Shown: positions 52,049-61,850, counted from the stretch's first letter. The stretch: DNA of 64,000 nt from JACCZX01 sp963791315 (GCA_963791315.1 CAWBRQ010000009.1:55239-119238), one strand, 5' to 3'. The notes: generated by a model not told the origin, from the sequence alone. Numbers and translations: made by a program.

Positions 52049-53830
52049 GCGTGCGCCCGTTTTCCGCCGCTAACGATGAGCGCTTCCATTCTGCTGCGCA
52101 CCCGAATGTATTCGAGCTCATCGGCGCCCTCGGCGAGAAATGTCTCGAAGTTATCGTGCTTCCAGAACTCGCGCTGAACAAAGTCGACGAAAGAGTCAAC
52201 GAGGCCGGCGTCGAATTGGCAGCCCGCCTCTCGTTTGAGCTCGTTCAAGGCCGCTTGAATCGATAGCGGATCCGGTCGCCAAGGGCGACCGTGAGTCATA
52301 GCGTCGAACGCGTCGCAGATTGCAACCACACGCGCCTCTTCGGCAATTGCTTCACCCTTTAGCGCCCGAGGATAACCGCTGCCATCGTAGCGTTCATGAT
52401 GCTGCTCGGCGACGACGGCGGCAACACTCAGGATCCGCAACTTCGATTTGCGCAGCAGTTCTCCTCCGTATTGAGTGTGCGCACGCATCACCTGCAACTC
52501 GCCGTCTGACAATCCTCGTTTCTTTTGCAGAATGCGCGCAGGGATCGCCATCATTCCGATGTTGCACAACTGACCTCCCAACGTGAGCGCAGCAAGCCGT
52601 TCTTCGTCCCAGCCAATCACGGACGCGAGGCAGCGTGCGAGTTTGGCGACCCGAAATGTGCGATAAAGATCATGCCCATTGGCCGCTTCGGCGTTGACGG
52701 ACGTCTCAACAAGATGCTGAATCCGTTGCTGAAGCCCAGCCTGCAAGCGGTGCGATTTGACAAGCAGGGTGTCGTCGAATGCAGAGCTACCGGTTTGGAA
52801 TTGCAGAGCATCTGCAAGACCTTCGTATTGCAGGGGCACAACTTCCGTATCCAGCGATTTCCTTTTCCACTCAACAAGTTCCTTCAGATACTCCAACGCC
52901 TTATCCGATTGACCCGCGGCTTCGTACGCGTCTGCACACATCGCGAGATACTCGACTACATGGACTTGATCGACTTGTCTGGCGAAGGCCAACGCCTCTT
53001 CAACTGCGGCCAACCCTCGTTCAACCGCGCCTGACTTCACGTCTATGAGGCCGAGCAACGCTTCGTTGCACTTTATTGTTCTGGTCACCCCCGCGAGTTT
53101 GGCCAGGCGACCCGACTCCTGCGCATGAACCGCGGCGAGCTAGGTCGTCGGTCAACCAATACAGTTGACCTAACGTGTCATGCGCATTTGCTTGTCTAAG
53201 AACGTCGTCCCAATTGCTAGGCGCATCCGTTACGAGTGGCGCCAGTGCGCGTAGCCCAACTACTGGTTCCCTTATTTGAATCGCGTAACCCGCCATGTTG
53301 TTACGTGACTCACGTTCCAGATCAATCAATCCATGCTCGGCTGCTAACTCGCACGCTCGGTTGAGATAACTCAGCGCCGCATCGAACTGTGCCATTGCTG
53401 CCCATAAATCGCCCACTCTTTTTATGGCCCACCCTTCCAGTTCGATGTTTCCAAGCATCCGCGCGAGCCTCCAGGATTCGCCATGCGCAACGGTTGCCTC
53501 CGTGAATCGACCTAGGTCGGACAAACACAGCCCTTCTAGTCCCTTTGCCTCACCCAGCAACAAATTTTCGTCCGCTAATGTGGCTAGTCGCGATGCGACC
53601 GATGCCGCCTGTAATCCTTCCATTGGCTGAGCTGCAAAGAAAAAATTTCTGCCAAGCTGAATCAACGCATCGATACTCTCCGGTGTATGTGCACCGTCCG
53701 GTAGGGCAGTCAGGTAGCGCAGTGTCTTGTTCAAATCAACATGTTGACTGTGACCGAGTTCCTTGGTGCGCGCCTTCAAAGCGTCCCGCAAATCGGCGAA
53801 CGACAGACTGGCACCTGCGCTTTGCGTCAT
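52045..53830 (-). CDS. TPR protein with degenerate HD-GYP domain (copy 2), one frameshift region
   Basis: About 595 residues, paralogous to the protein at 40298 along its whole length. It starts at ATG 53828-53830 (MTQSAGASLSFADLRDALKA) and contains the repeat unit SDLGRFTEATVAHGESWRLA. The frame changes near 53090-53140; from there the second frame gives SGAVERGLAAVEEALAFARQ, GHDLYRTFRVAKLARCLASV, CNIGMMAIPARILQ (CN in place of HD), HHERYDGSGYPRALKGEAIA and CDAFDAMTHGRPW, ending IRVRSRMEALIVSGGKRAHA. Its start overlaps the stop of another copy by four bases. As in copy 1, loss of the HD pair argues against normal c-di-GMP phosphodiesterase activity. Confidence 0.82.
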
Positions 53831-53990
53831 CTCAACGGTTGTCCACTATGCCATCGCAACTCGTCTTCGCCGGCAATCAATGCTTCCATGCGGCCGCGAA
53901 CGCGTACGTACTCGATTCCATCTGTTCTGGAGCAGAAACCAGTCGATCCGGTTTCGAATACACCGATCTCGATGAACGCCTGCAATGCCG
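53827..53990 (-). CDS. C-terminal end of a further TPR/HD-GYP-like copy (copy 4), cut at the assembly join
   Basis: Only the last 50 residues or so are present: FIEIGVFETGSTGFCSRTDG then IEYVRVRGRMEALIAGEDEL and a TGA at 53827-53829 that overlaps the ATG of the next copy (ATGA). The EYVRVRGRMEALI segment is nearly the same as the ends of the copies at 40298 (EYVRARAKMEALM) and 52045 (EYIRVRSRMEALI). Upstream of about 53990 the similarity stops where alphaproteobacterial-like sequence begins, so the truncation is best explained by misassembly. Confidence 0.65.
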
Positions 53991-54150
53991 ACGAAGGGCA
54001 TTGATCACAGGCTGTTCTGCATGCTGCAATGCCGGAAGGCCGACTTCACCATCGACAGCGGCCTTCGTGACCAGGCTGTCGCCGATGCTCGACCTGCTGC
54101 AACCTGCTCGACATCGCCGACAGATCCGGCGGCGGCGGTGATGGTGAAAT
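53980..54150. other. Probable assembly join 1 (beta- to alphaproteobacterial sequence)
   Basis: On the left a minus-strand TPR/HD-GYP-like gene is cut within its coding region; on the right a plus-strand DUF459 gene follows with no shared operon or recognisable intergenic structure. Nothing mobile-element-like (no terminal repeats, tRNA or integrase) sits at the boundary. The exact base of the join cannot be fixed by eye. Confidence 0.6.
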
Positions 54151-55830
54151 GCCGGTGATGTTGTTGATCCGCTGCACCGCCGAGGATCGCTGGCGCTTGT
54201 GCTGGTGGTGGCGTGCAGCACCATGGTGCGCACCCTCGACAGAGCACCAGGCCAGGCCGACTCGGCCGCGCACCGCCGCCGGCGAAGCGCGAGGCCGCAG
54301 CCGAGCGCAACGTGCTGGTACTCGGTGATTTAATGGCCCGACTGGCTCGCTTACGGTCTGGAAGATGCCTACACCGAGCAGCCCGATATGGGCGTCATCC
54401 GCAAGCACAAGACCGTTTCCGGCCTGATCAGATATCAGCCAAAGGGCGAGCCGGCCGACTGGGCCGCCGCCGCCAGGGGGCATCCTCGCGACCGAGAAGC
54501 CGGACGCGATCGTCGTCATGCTCGGTCTCAACGATCGCGCCTCGATCCGCGAGCCCGTCGCCGAGAAGAAGGATGAGAAGAAGGCCGACAAGAAAGACGA
54601 CAAGAAGGACGCGCGCGCCAAGCCGGACGCAAAGCCCGGCAGCGGCGCCGACACCGCGGCCAAGCCTGACGACAAGCCGGTCGACAGCGAATTGTCGCCG
54701 GATGACGCCGCCGATGCGCCGCAGAGCGCAGCGCCCGAGCGTACCGCCCGTTCGGCGAGCGGCGTCTATGAATTCCGCGACGAACGCTGGGTCGAACTCT
54801 ACAGCAAGAAGATCGAAGAGATGATTGGCGTGCTGAAGAGCAAGGGGGTGCCGGTGTTGTGGGTCAGCCTGCCCGCGATCCGCGGCCAGAAGGGGACGGC
54901 GGACATGCTGTTCCTCGATGCGCTCTATGGTGAGGCCTCCGCCAAGGCCGGAACGACCTATGTCGATGCCTCGGACGGGTTCGTCGACGAAGCCGGCCGC
55001 TTCATGCAAAAGGGTCCCGACTTCGAAGGCCAGCCTGGTGAGCTGCGCACCGATGACGGCGTGTTCTTCACCAAGGCCGGCGCGCGGAAGCTCGGACGTC
55101 GTCGAGCGGGAGGTGACGCGGCTCTGGCCGCGCGCTCCGGGCCGATCGCGCTGCCGACGACCTCGACCCCCGATGTCGATGCCGTGCCCGGCCAGCCGGC
55201 GCCGCGGCCACTGGCAGGGCCGTTCCTGCCTTCGTCGCCTTCCTCCGTCGGCACCGATCAATGCTCGGCGGCCCCGGCTCGCGGCCCGCCTCCGTCGATG
55301 CGCTCGCCGCGCGCATTACTGGTGAAGGGCGAGCCGCTCGCGCCGCCCGCCGGCCGTGCCGACGAGTTCGCCTGGCCACGCCGCGAGATCGGCCGCGAGC
55401 AGGCCAGGGCGAGACGCGGTCGCCTCCACCACGCCGGATGGCACCGCACCAGGGGCCGGTGCCGCCTCGGCACGCCAAGCCTCCACCGGAGAGAAGGGAG
55501 TTCCGGCCGGCTCAGCCCCAGATCCCGACCCAGACCCAGACCCAGACCAATATACGTCGCTACGGGATCTCTTCGGTTCCGGCGGCTCACCGCCACGGCA
55601 GCCGCAGATGGCACCGCCGCCACGGCCGCCGGGACCCTTCAGCGCCGCGTCCGCCGGCCAAGTCGGCCGATCGGGGAAGGGCCCGGCTTTTTACGAGATC
55701 GTCGTAGCCATTCCGGGGATGCGCCAGCACCGCAACCGCAATTCCGGCCCAACAATGTCGCGTAGAATTTCGAGATCCCACGGTCCACCTGTCGGCGTCG
55801 CCCGAGTGCAATTGCACATCGGGGGATGAC
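54150..55830 (+). CDS. DUF459 / SGNH-hydrolase-like exported protein, frameshifted
   Basis: About 550 residues in several frames. An export-signal-like GSLALVLVVACSTMVRTLD is followed by NVLVLGDLMA (block I of the SGNH fold, Asp in place of the usual GDS), YGLEDAYTEQPDMGVIRKHK, DAIVVMLGLNDRASIREPVA (block III-like GxND), GVYEFRDERWVELYSKKIEE, VPVLWVSLPAIRGQKGTADM and RTDDGVFFTKAGARKLG (DxxH-block region). Between blocks III and V is a lysine/aspartate-rich insert (EKKDEKKADKKDDKKDARAK). The C-terminal third is proline-rich and disordered. DUF459 proteins are common in Bradyrhizobiaceae. The 3' end is uncertain because frames switch repeatedly after 55100. Confidence 0.7.
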
Positions 55831-56229
55831 GGGCGAGTGGTCATGACGCCTGACGGTACCGCCAGGTGACGGCGGCGGCGGTGCCGCAGGCCGTGTCAGC
55901 AGCAGCGCGAGCGCGAAGCCGATACCGCCGGCGACCAGCAGCGACCCCAGCGGATTTTCCTGTACCGTCTTGAGAATAGCCTCCTGCCCGCCGCGCAGCG
56001 TTTCGGCAGGTTTTTCGTAAGCGTCCTTGGCGTAGTTCATGGCCGTATCGGCCGCATCGCGCGCGGCATCCTTGGCCTGTCCATGCAACTTCGGACTGCT
56101 GGCCGCTTCGCGCGCGCGGCCCGAAGCCTCCGTTTTAGGGTCACCGGCGATATCGCCAACAGCACCTTCAACCTTACCGGCAAAATCCTTGGCCGAACCT
56201 GCAATCCGATCCTTGTCCATCTCGGTCAC
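55639..56229 (-). CDS. CsbD-like stress-response protein with C-terminal membrane helix
   Basis: The N-terminal half matches the CsbD family (MDKDRIAGSAKDFAGKVEGA, VGDIAGDPKTEASGRAREAA), then an amphipathic stretch (AKDAARDAADTAMNYAKDAY) and a DUF883-like end, NPLGSLLVAGGIGFALALLL, a likely membrane helix. The true protein probably ends shortly after residue 120, near 55860; the remainder of the open frame to 55639 overlaps the DUF459 gene and is unlike any domain. Such proteins are induced in general stress in alphaproteobacteria. Confidence 0.72.
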   Translation of the reverse strand: MTEMDKDRIAGSAKDFAGKVEGAVGDIAGDPKTEASGRAREAASSPKLHGQAKDAARDAADTAMNYAKDAYEKPAETLRGGQEAILKTVQENPLGSLLVAGGIGFALALLLTRPAAPPPPSPGGTVRRHDHSPVIPRCAIALGRRRQVDRGISKFYATLLGRNCGCGAGASPEWLRRSRKKPGPSPIGRLGRRTRR

Positions 56230-56281
56230 TCCTCATTGTCGCTGCAGGTGTAACCGGCGGCGCTCGCTCCGGTTCCTGCGG

Positions 56282-57013
56282 CTATAAAATCAAGCCGCCA
56301 TCGACCACGAGGGTCTGTCCGACGATGTAGGACGACAGGGCGAGGCCAGAAACAGCGCGGCGACGGCCATGTCGGCCGGCGTGCCGAGCCGCTTCAGCGG
56401 AATGCTCCAGCGCGCCTTCCAGCCGCTTCGGATTTGCCGTCGTCACCTTTGTCATCTTGGTATCGACGAGCCCGGCGCGATGCCGTTGACGCGGATGCCG
56501 TGCTCTGCCCAGGCTTGCGCCAGCGTCCTGCGTCAGCCCGACCGCGCCGGTCTTCGAGGCATTGTAGGCCGGATTGCCCTTTGTCGCGTGATAGGCCGCG
56601 GTCGAAGAGACGATGATCAGTGAACCCTTGCTTTCGCTGAGCATCGCATGGAATTTGGTCGCGCACGCCATCAGGCTCATCAGATTGACTTCGAGCACCT
56701 TGCGAAAGCCGTCCATCTCGAATTCCCCGCGACGGTAAATCACCGCGCCCTGTGCCAGAACCAGCACGTCGAGTTTTGCAAGTGGCGGTTCGAATTGCGC
56801 GATGGCTTGCGCATTGCTGACGTCGAGTTGCGAATAGTCCAACCCTTCGAGGTCCGATCCGTCCTCAACTGAATAATCGCTCGCCCTGGCGCGTGTGCCG
56901 CAGACATGGACGCGCGCGCCCCTGGCGCGGAACGCTTGCGCGATGCCGTTGCCGATGCCGCTGGAGCCGCCGACCACCAGCACCTGCTTGCCGCCGAAAT
57001 CGAGTTCGTTCAT
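56282..57013 (-). CDS. SDR-family oxidoreductase, small frameshifts
   Basis: 243 residues. The ATG at 57011-57013 gives MNELDFGGKQVLVVGGSSGI, the Rossmann GxxxGIG motif, followed by VLVLAQGAVIYRRGEFEMDG (NAG-equivalent AQG) and the catalytic Ser and YxxxK in SLIIVSSTAAYHATKGNPAY with YNASK. After two small shifts near 56510 and 56370 the C-terminus reads SSYIVGQTLVVDGGLIL. The substrate is unknown. It is divergent from a second SDR gene at 57138. Confidence 0.82.
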   Translation of the reverse strand: MNELDFGGKQVLVVGGSSGIGNGIAQAFRARGARVHVCGTRARASDYSVEDGSDLEGLDYSQLDVSNAQAIAQFEPPLAKLDVLVLAQGAVIYRRGEFEMDGFRKVLEVNLMSLMACATKFHAMLSESKGSLIIVSSTAAYHATKGNPAYNASKTGAVGLTQDAGASLGRARHPRQRHRAGLVDTKMTKVTTANPKRLEGALEHSAEAARHAGRHGRRRAVSGLALSSYIVGQTLVVDGGLIL

Positions 57014-57137
57014 GGCGCGCTTGCTCCCGTCATGTTGTTGTTTGACCTGTCTGCGGATCGGTGCCAGCCTTGTCAATCCTGCAACACACCCCGCTTCATC
57101 TCCCAGCGAGTTCGATGTCAGAGAGCTCAGCCGTTCA

Positions 57138-57975
57138 GTGAAAGGCCTCACCGTTCTCGTCACCGGCGCCGCCAGCGGCATGGGCCGCGCCACCGCGCAT
57201 ATTTTCGCGGCTGAGGGCGCCAACGTCGCCGTTACCGACCTCAGCGCTGACGGCACGCAGGCGGTAGTGAGTGAAATCGCAGATCGTGGTGGCACGGCAA
57301 GAGCCTGGACGCTCGACGTTGCCAGGGCGGATGACATCGTCAAGGTCGTCAATGACGTCGCCGCGCATTTCGGCGGGCTCGATATCATCGTCAACAATGC
57401 CGGCATCTCCGTGCGCGTCGCGATCGACGATGAGGGTTACGACGACGCCTGGACCAGGGCACTTGCGGTCATGCTGACCGCGCATCGGCGTAATGGGATC
57501 GTGCTGCATTGCCGTATCTGCGCCGATCGAAATGCCCGCGGATCGTCAATATCGCCTCTACCGAGGCGCTCGGCGCTACCGCGTCGCACAGTCCCTATTC
57601 CGCGGCGAAGGCCGGCGTCACCGGGCTGACGCGCTCGCTCGCCGTCGAGCTCGGCCGCGAGGGCATCACCGTGAACTGCATCTGCCCCGGTCCGATCCGC
57701 ACCGCGATCACCGAGCGGATTTCCGAGGAGCACAAGACGATCTACGCCAAGCGCCGCACCGCGCTCGGCCGCGACCTGGCGACCCCGAGGAAGTCGCGCA
57801 CATGACCTTGAGCCTGTGCCTGCCGGCGGCGTCGTTTCTGACCGGCGCTGTGATCCCGGTGGATGGCGGGTTGATGGCGGAATGCCTGATCCGCGCGGGC
57901 GCAGCGAGCGTTGACTTGAGGACGCGGGCGAGTAGCCTTTGCGCAAACAGGGCGGACAACCGCCCGCCGCAATAA
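57138..57975 (+). CDS. SDR-family oxidoreductase, frameshifted, cut near the second join
   Basis: GTG start at 57138 (VKGLTVLVTGAASGMGRATA). It has TGxxxGMG for cofactor binding, LDIIVNNAGISVRVAIDDEG (NNAG), and after a shift near 57490-57510 PRIVNIASTEALGATASHSP with YSAAKAGVTGLTRSLAVELG (Ser and YxxxK) and TVNCICPGPIRTAITERISE. Another shift near 57785 leads to FLTGAVIPVDGGLMA, the normal SDR end. The 40 residues after VDGGLMA are not SDR-like and run into the AT-rich sequence at 57973, so the true 3' end is uncertain. Confidence 0.8.
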
Positions 57976-57985
57976 ATTGAAGGTG
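57960..57985. other. Probable assembly join 2 (alphaproteobacterial to archaeal sequence)
   Basis: GC-rich sequence (ending CCCGCCGCAA near 57972) changes within a few bases to strongly AT-rich sequence that continues to the window end. The short GCGGACAACCGCC region just before can fold back on itself. No attachment site or target duplication is visible. Confidence 0.7.
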
Positions 57986-58084
57986 CCAAGAAGAATACAT
58001 ATTAACACAGCTTCAAAAGAAGAAAAAGAGGAGCATTCAAAAAGAGCACAGAAAATAAATACTAGATAATCTTCCTGAGGGATT

Positions 58085-58596
58085 TGTTACAGCGTATTCC
58101 TAGATGAATCATTTTTCTTCTTTGATTCTATTGTACGAAAGGTATGGATTGAAAAGAAATACAAGGCCAATAGTTACTGTAACTTGTTCTCACAAACATT
58201 CTTGTCTTTTTGGAGCACTAAGTATAGTGAAAGCAGTTCTTCAGACAATACGACAAATTTAATGAAAATTCGTTCTTCGATTACCTAAAACAAATACATT
58301 ACAAATTTCCAAAATGCTATCTGTTCTTGGACAAGGCTCCACAACATTATAAATCAAAGAAGGTTAGAGCGTATTTTGAAGAACACAAGAATAACTTGAT
58401 ACCAATATGGTTGCCAACAGCATCACCTGAATTCATGGTACTTGAAGAATGCTGGAACATTTCCAAGAATGACATTCTGATCCTCAACTACCATCATTCA
58501 TTCGTAGATTTCAGGGATAAAATAACTGATTACTTCAGAACAAAACACTTCAATCTGAATATGAGAAACTATCTAGTTGGGAGTATGTCAGCATAG
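58085..58596 (+). pseudogene. IS630-type transposase remnant (archaeal subfamily)
   Basis: Three frames in order: VFLDESFFFFDSIVRKVWIE with the first catalytic Asp, then VTVTCSHKHSCLFGALSIV, then FFRQYDKFNENSFFDYLKQI, CYLFLDKAPQHYKSKKVRAY (second Asp) and LPTASPEFMVLEECWN (catalytic Glu). It ends with RTKHFNLNMRNYLVGSMSA and a stop at 58594-58596. The catalytic DDE set is recognisable but broken into frames and the N-terminal helix-turn-helix part is missing. The wording resembles IS630 copies in Nitrososphaeria. Confidence 0.8.
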
Positions 58597-59519
58597 TTAT
58601 CTTAATTGGTATAGGCACACTAGAATTACAAAAGCGCAAGCCGAAATATATCATACCTTGCCATTCTACAGGATGGATGCAGTTAAAAGTAATTCACCAG
58701 ACTATGTTAGAAGGGTTCCTTCAGAGTAGTGTCGGCACAATTTATAATTTTTAGTATCCGGGATTCAAAGCAAATGACACTTTCAGATTTTTATGACATA
58801 AACTCATTAGCCATTTAATCTGAATCCGGTCCTTTTTAGATTAAATGGAATTAACAGTAGTGTCAAAATAGAATCTAAATCTAAACTAAATGATATCCCA
58901 AACAATCTCCGCTACCTCAACTGTCTCCACTTTTATCTATTTTGTCAAAAGGAGCAAGATTTGATCTTCGCTAGTGGTAGATATTGCAATTAGTTATCTC
59001 CATCAATGATTCAAGCAAATCAAGACTTGAACGAACGTACCTCCGAATTTCGGATTTTCAGAATACGACACAAGATCCAAGACAGATTTGACTTTTATTC
59101 CACCGATGTTGTATAGCGCCTGAAACTATAATATTCTAATTATATATATCAATAGTAGAAAACTAGAGGAGTTAGGCGTCGTAATTGCTTTATCAAAATC
59201 TGTGACAAGATTTGGATCTGCTTTAGCAATTAATTATAGTAGCCCTTTTTTTGACAAATAGGCAGGCATCTCGGTCTGGATGTAGAAAAGAGTAATGATC
59301 ACTTGATTGATAATTCAAATGTATTACTTATCAAAAACCAGCTAAAGTCTTATAACCTGTCAAACAAACTCTTCTTATAATATCAATCCAAGTTTTATAC
59401 TCTCTTTCGTCAAGACTTATTCCCATATGAATTAAAAATCCTCTTCCATATTTGATTGCAACTATAGGTAATAAATATCAGTCACATTGCCAATTCTATT
59501 ATTCCAATTCGAACAATGA
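58597..59519. other. AT-rich region without a recognisable gene
   Basis: No open frame longer than about 60 codons and no family I recognise. It contains the inverted repeat at 58811-58848. The rest is AT-rich with many stops in all frames. Confidence 0.4.
58811..58848. repeat. 11-bp inverted repeat (hairpin)
   Basis: CCATTTAATCT at 58811-58821 pairs perfectly with AGATTAAATGG at 58838-58848 across a 16-base loop that ends in a run of T. It could be a transcription terminator or the end of a small mobile element. Confidence 0.5.
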
Positions 59520-59708
59520 TTAAAAGGTATAAACATCTTGAGACAATTTGCTTACTGGTCTGTAAACCTTGGCTTTGGTGGTTGTTGCTGGTTTATCTTG
59601 TTCTAATAATATCTTGTCAATTTCAATGTCTACTTCTTTTGGCTCCACAATATTATTCTCAGGATTATCCACCTGTGTTTCTAAACCAAATTGCCTTTTT
59701 AAAAGCAA
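59520..59708 (-). CDS. Short hypothetical protein, uncertain
   Basis: 62 residues (MLLKRQFGLETQVDNPENNI, VEPKEVDIEIDKILLEQDKP, ATTTKAKVYRPVSKLSQDVY). The balanced charged composition is more protein-like than the opposite-strand frame. I do not recognise it. It may instead be part of the degraded integrase region upstream. Confidence 0.3.
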   Translation of the reverse strand: MLLKRQFGLETQVDNPENNIVEPKEVDIEIDKILLEQDKPATTTKAKVYRPVSKLSQDVYTF

Positions 59709-59762
59709 AGCGTCAGAGGGAACGCTAACATTTTATTAGACATTTAGTGAACACAATAATTA

Positions 59763-60288
59763 CTAAGAAATAATATGAGTGAAAAAGTTAATACCTAGTT
59801 TTGTCCGACTGGAATACTTTTTCATGTTGCTGTAGGCAGACGCTAAGTTAACAGAACCCTCTTCTGTGGCATAGGCACGATTTCTATGTGCCACTGTCGG
59901 CTCTCCTAGGTATCGTGTAATTCTCTTTCGATTTAGACTTACATCATTCATGGCAGAAAATGTTGTAATGGATGATAGTATACATGTTGAGCATTTGATA
60001 TGTTAGGTTGTAAGGTGGATTTCGTAACGTTACAATATATTCTATGATTCGAGCTTTGATAAGCATTGGTTTGTCCGCATTTTTTAGTACTTCGTCAACT
60101 GTCTGCACTTTTAGATATTTCATGTATTTGTATAAGCCAAAATCATAGGATTTTTTGTAGCAGGTGAATGTAATGAATCAGCAGTTATGGTAGGCCTGAT
60201 CCAACAGCTCTATCTGTTGCTGTTGTCGTTGCTTTGAATTCGAGTTTTTTTCGAATTCGTTTGAAGGTGAGGATGATGATGATGTCAT
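59763..60288 (-). pseudogene. Tyrosine recombinase/integrase remnant, N-terminal half
   Basis: Three minus-strand frames join in order: MTSSSSSPSNEFEKNSNSKQ with RQQQQIELLDQAYHNC (60288-60178), then KKSYDFGLYKYMKYLKVQTV, DEVLKNADKPMLIKARIIEY and IVTLRNPPYNLTYQMLNMY, then MNDVSLNRKRITRYLGEPTV with AHRNRAYATEE. This is the layout of the SAM-like core-binding domain of the integrases found in Nitrososphaeria, which stops just before the catalytic domain. The R-H-R-Y catalytic part is absent, so it is a dead fragment. The recognition is from general family memory. Confidence 0.6.
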
Positions 60289-60386
60289 ATCCAAGCTAAT
60301 GACATAATAAAGAGCCGTTTATTTAACATCTCTAAACAGTATCTAACATGCCTAATACTTTATTTTCGATAGTAGACACACTTTGT

Positions 60387-61425
60387 TTATCTTAGCTGTT
60401 TCCTTTCACTAACCTTTAGTCTTCTTTCTTTAACTAATATTACTGCTGCTATTACTATATATGGCGGCTTCTAGCAATATGGTTTCCATTCCTGTTGTGC
60501 TTATTGGCAAGGCTCTTCCTCCTGTTTGGATTTGGTACCCTTGTTATTGCATAAAGGACGATTAGCACCATAGTACCGCCTATTCCTATGTAATACCACA
60601 ATCTTCCCCACTGCTTTATCATAGGTAATACCCAAAACAGTCCGCGCTAACCCTGCTACTATAAAGAATATACCAAACAATGGAGATCTATCAATTACAT
60701 TTGACGCATATACAAGATGCAATATTCCAGCTATCGCAGTAGGAGCCGAAGTCGCCATATAGTAGTAAAGCTTCTGTGCATATGCTCTACACTCTCCTGT
60801 ACTATAACCTTTCCTTTCTGCCACGGGTGCAATATACAATAGTAGTTGTATGTTCCGGCTCTTTCAAATGTTAATGTAAAGTCTGTGCTTCCATTAGGTG
60901 GCCCCATCCCCTTTGGGAATAGAAGACCGTGAGTTTACAAGTTTTTCATTGCCTTTTACAGAATAAGGCAGCATTATGACTTAGATGTGTTACATTACCC
61001 GCTGAAGCTATTACTACTGGATTAGATGCTATTGCGTTTGATCCGAGTATAGTACTCATTGATGGATTCTGACTATTTGGAACAATCACAGGTTCACTAG
61101 TAGAATTAGGAGGCATAGGCACGAAACTAGATGAATTCCGTACAGCGAATGTTGCACTTAGATCTGGTTTTGTCTGTCGTCCAAGGCAAATGTTACAGTA
61201 TGTGGCTCTCCTACCTTCGATGGGTTATACCACATTACGCTCTGACCTTGTTTAACCTGCACACTTTGTGGATTGAATATGGTGTATGGTAGAGTGCTAT
61301 TTCCTCCTCCGGGCTGGGTTTAACTGATGACTACGGTGCATACTACCACTACTACTTTGTGCCAATGCTACATTTGCTATGGCAATAGTCATAGTTATCC
61401 CAGTGGATGCTAACAATATTATCAT
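60387..61425 (-). CDS. Cupredoxin-membrane protein of Nitrososphaeria type, frameshifted
   Basis: About 346 residues over several frames. The ATG at 61423-61425 follows a GGTGAGG ribosome-binding site and opens a signal peptide (MIILLASTGITMTIAIANVA, then LAQ). A blue-copper domain follows with VKQGQSVMWYNPSKVGEPHT (His ligand) and later FERAGTYNYYCIVHPWQKGK (Cys and His ligands). After a shift comes a membrane part: YYYMATSAPTAIAGILHLVY, SPLFGIFFIVAGLAR, then in the next frame WVLPMIKQWGRLWYYIGIGG and TMVLIVLYAITRVPNP, and near the end IVIAAVILVKERRLKVSERK. This is a typical thaumarchaeal copper-protein architecture. Shifts near 61170, 60980, 60800 and 60640 may be errors or decay. Confidence 0.7.
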
Positions 61426-61620
61426 AATCCTCACCTGTTTTTTGTTTTATCAATAATTTTATACAAGTCGACATACTATTTAAAATCGACCAGACGGATT
61501 ATGCGGAGAATTAATCTAAATAAAAGGAAAGTCAATATGCAATCAATCATTTGGTTGTCAATGTGAAACTTCGTTAATCAAGTTGCTTTAGCTAATAGTC
61601 AAATTTTATAATAATAACAG

Positions 61621-61790
61621 CCAGCCAGTTGGCCCTTACTATTTCTTTTTGTATGAACTTGTTCCTCATATTACAGGCTCAGGATGACTATATTCAAGGG
61701 ATAAATCTGAGTATACAATTCCATTTGAAGTTGTAAAAGATGAAACTAAACAAGAAGGTAAAATACAAGCGGATTTAAAAGGAGTCTAAG
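61621..61790 (+). pseudogene. Hypothetical protein C-terminal remnant
   Basis: The frame QPVGPYYFFLYELVPHITGS is followed by one TGA and then DKSEYTIPFEVVKDETKQEG with KIQADLKGV and a stop. Two protein-like stretches interrupted by a single stop suggest a broken gene. Family unknown. Confidence 0.3.
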
Positions 61791-61819
61791 TTCAGATTGT
61801 CAACACCACTCTAATTTCA

Positions 61820-61850
61820 ATTACCTATAGTATAGATTACCTATAGTATA
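61820..61850. repeat. Tandem 15-bp direct repeat
   Basis: ATTACCTATAGTATA occurs at 61820-61834 and again at 61836-61850, separated by one base. It is followed by TGATATACTA, which extends the AT-rich stretch. Confidence 0.6.

Noticed and set aside
61820..61850. Possible start of a CRISPR array
   Set aside because: Only two 15-bp copies separated by one base; no further repeats or spacers, and no cas genes.
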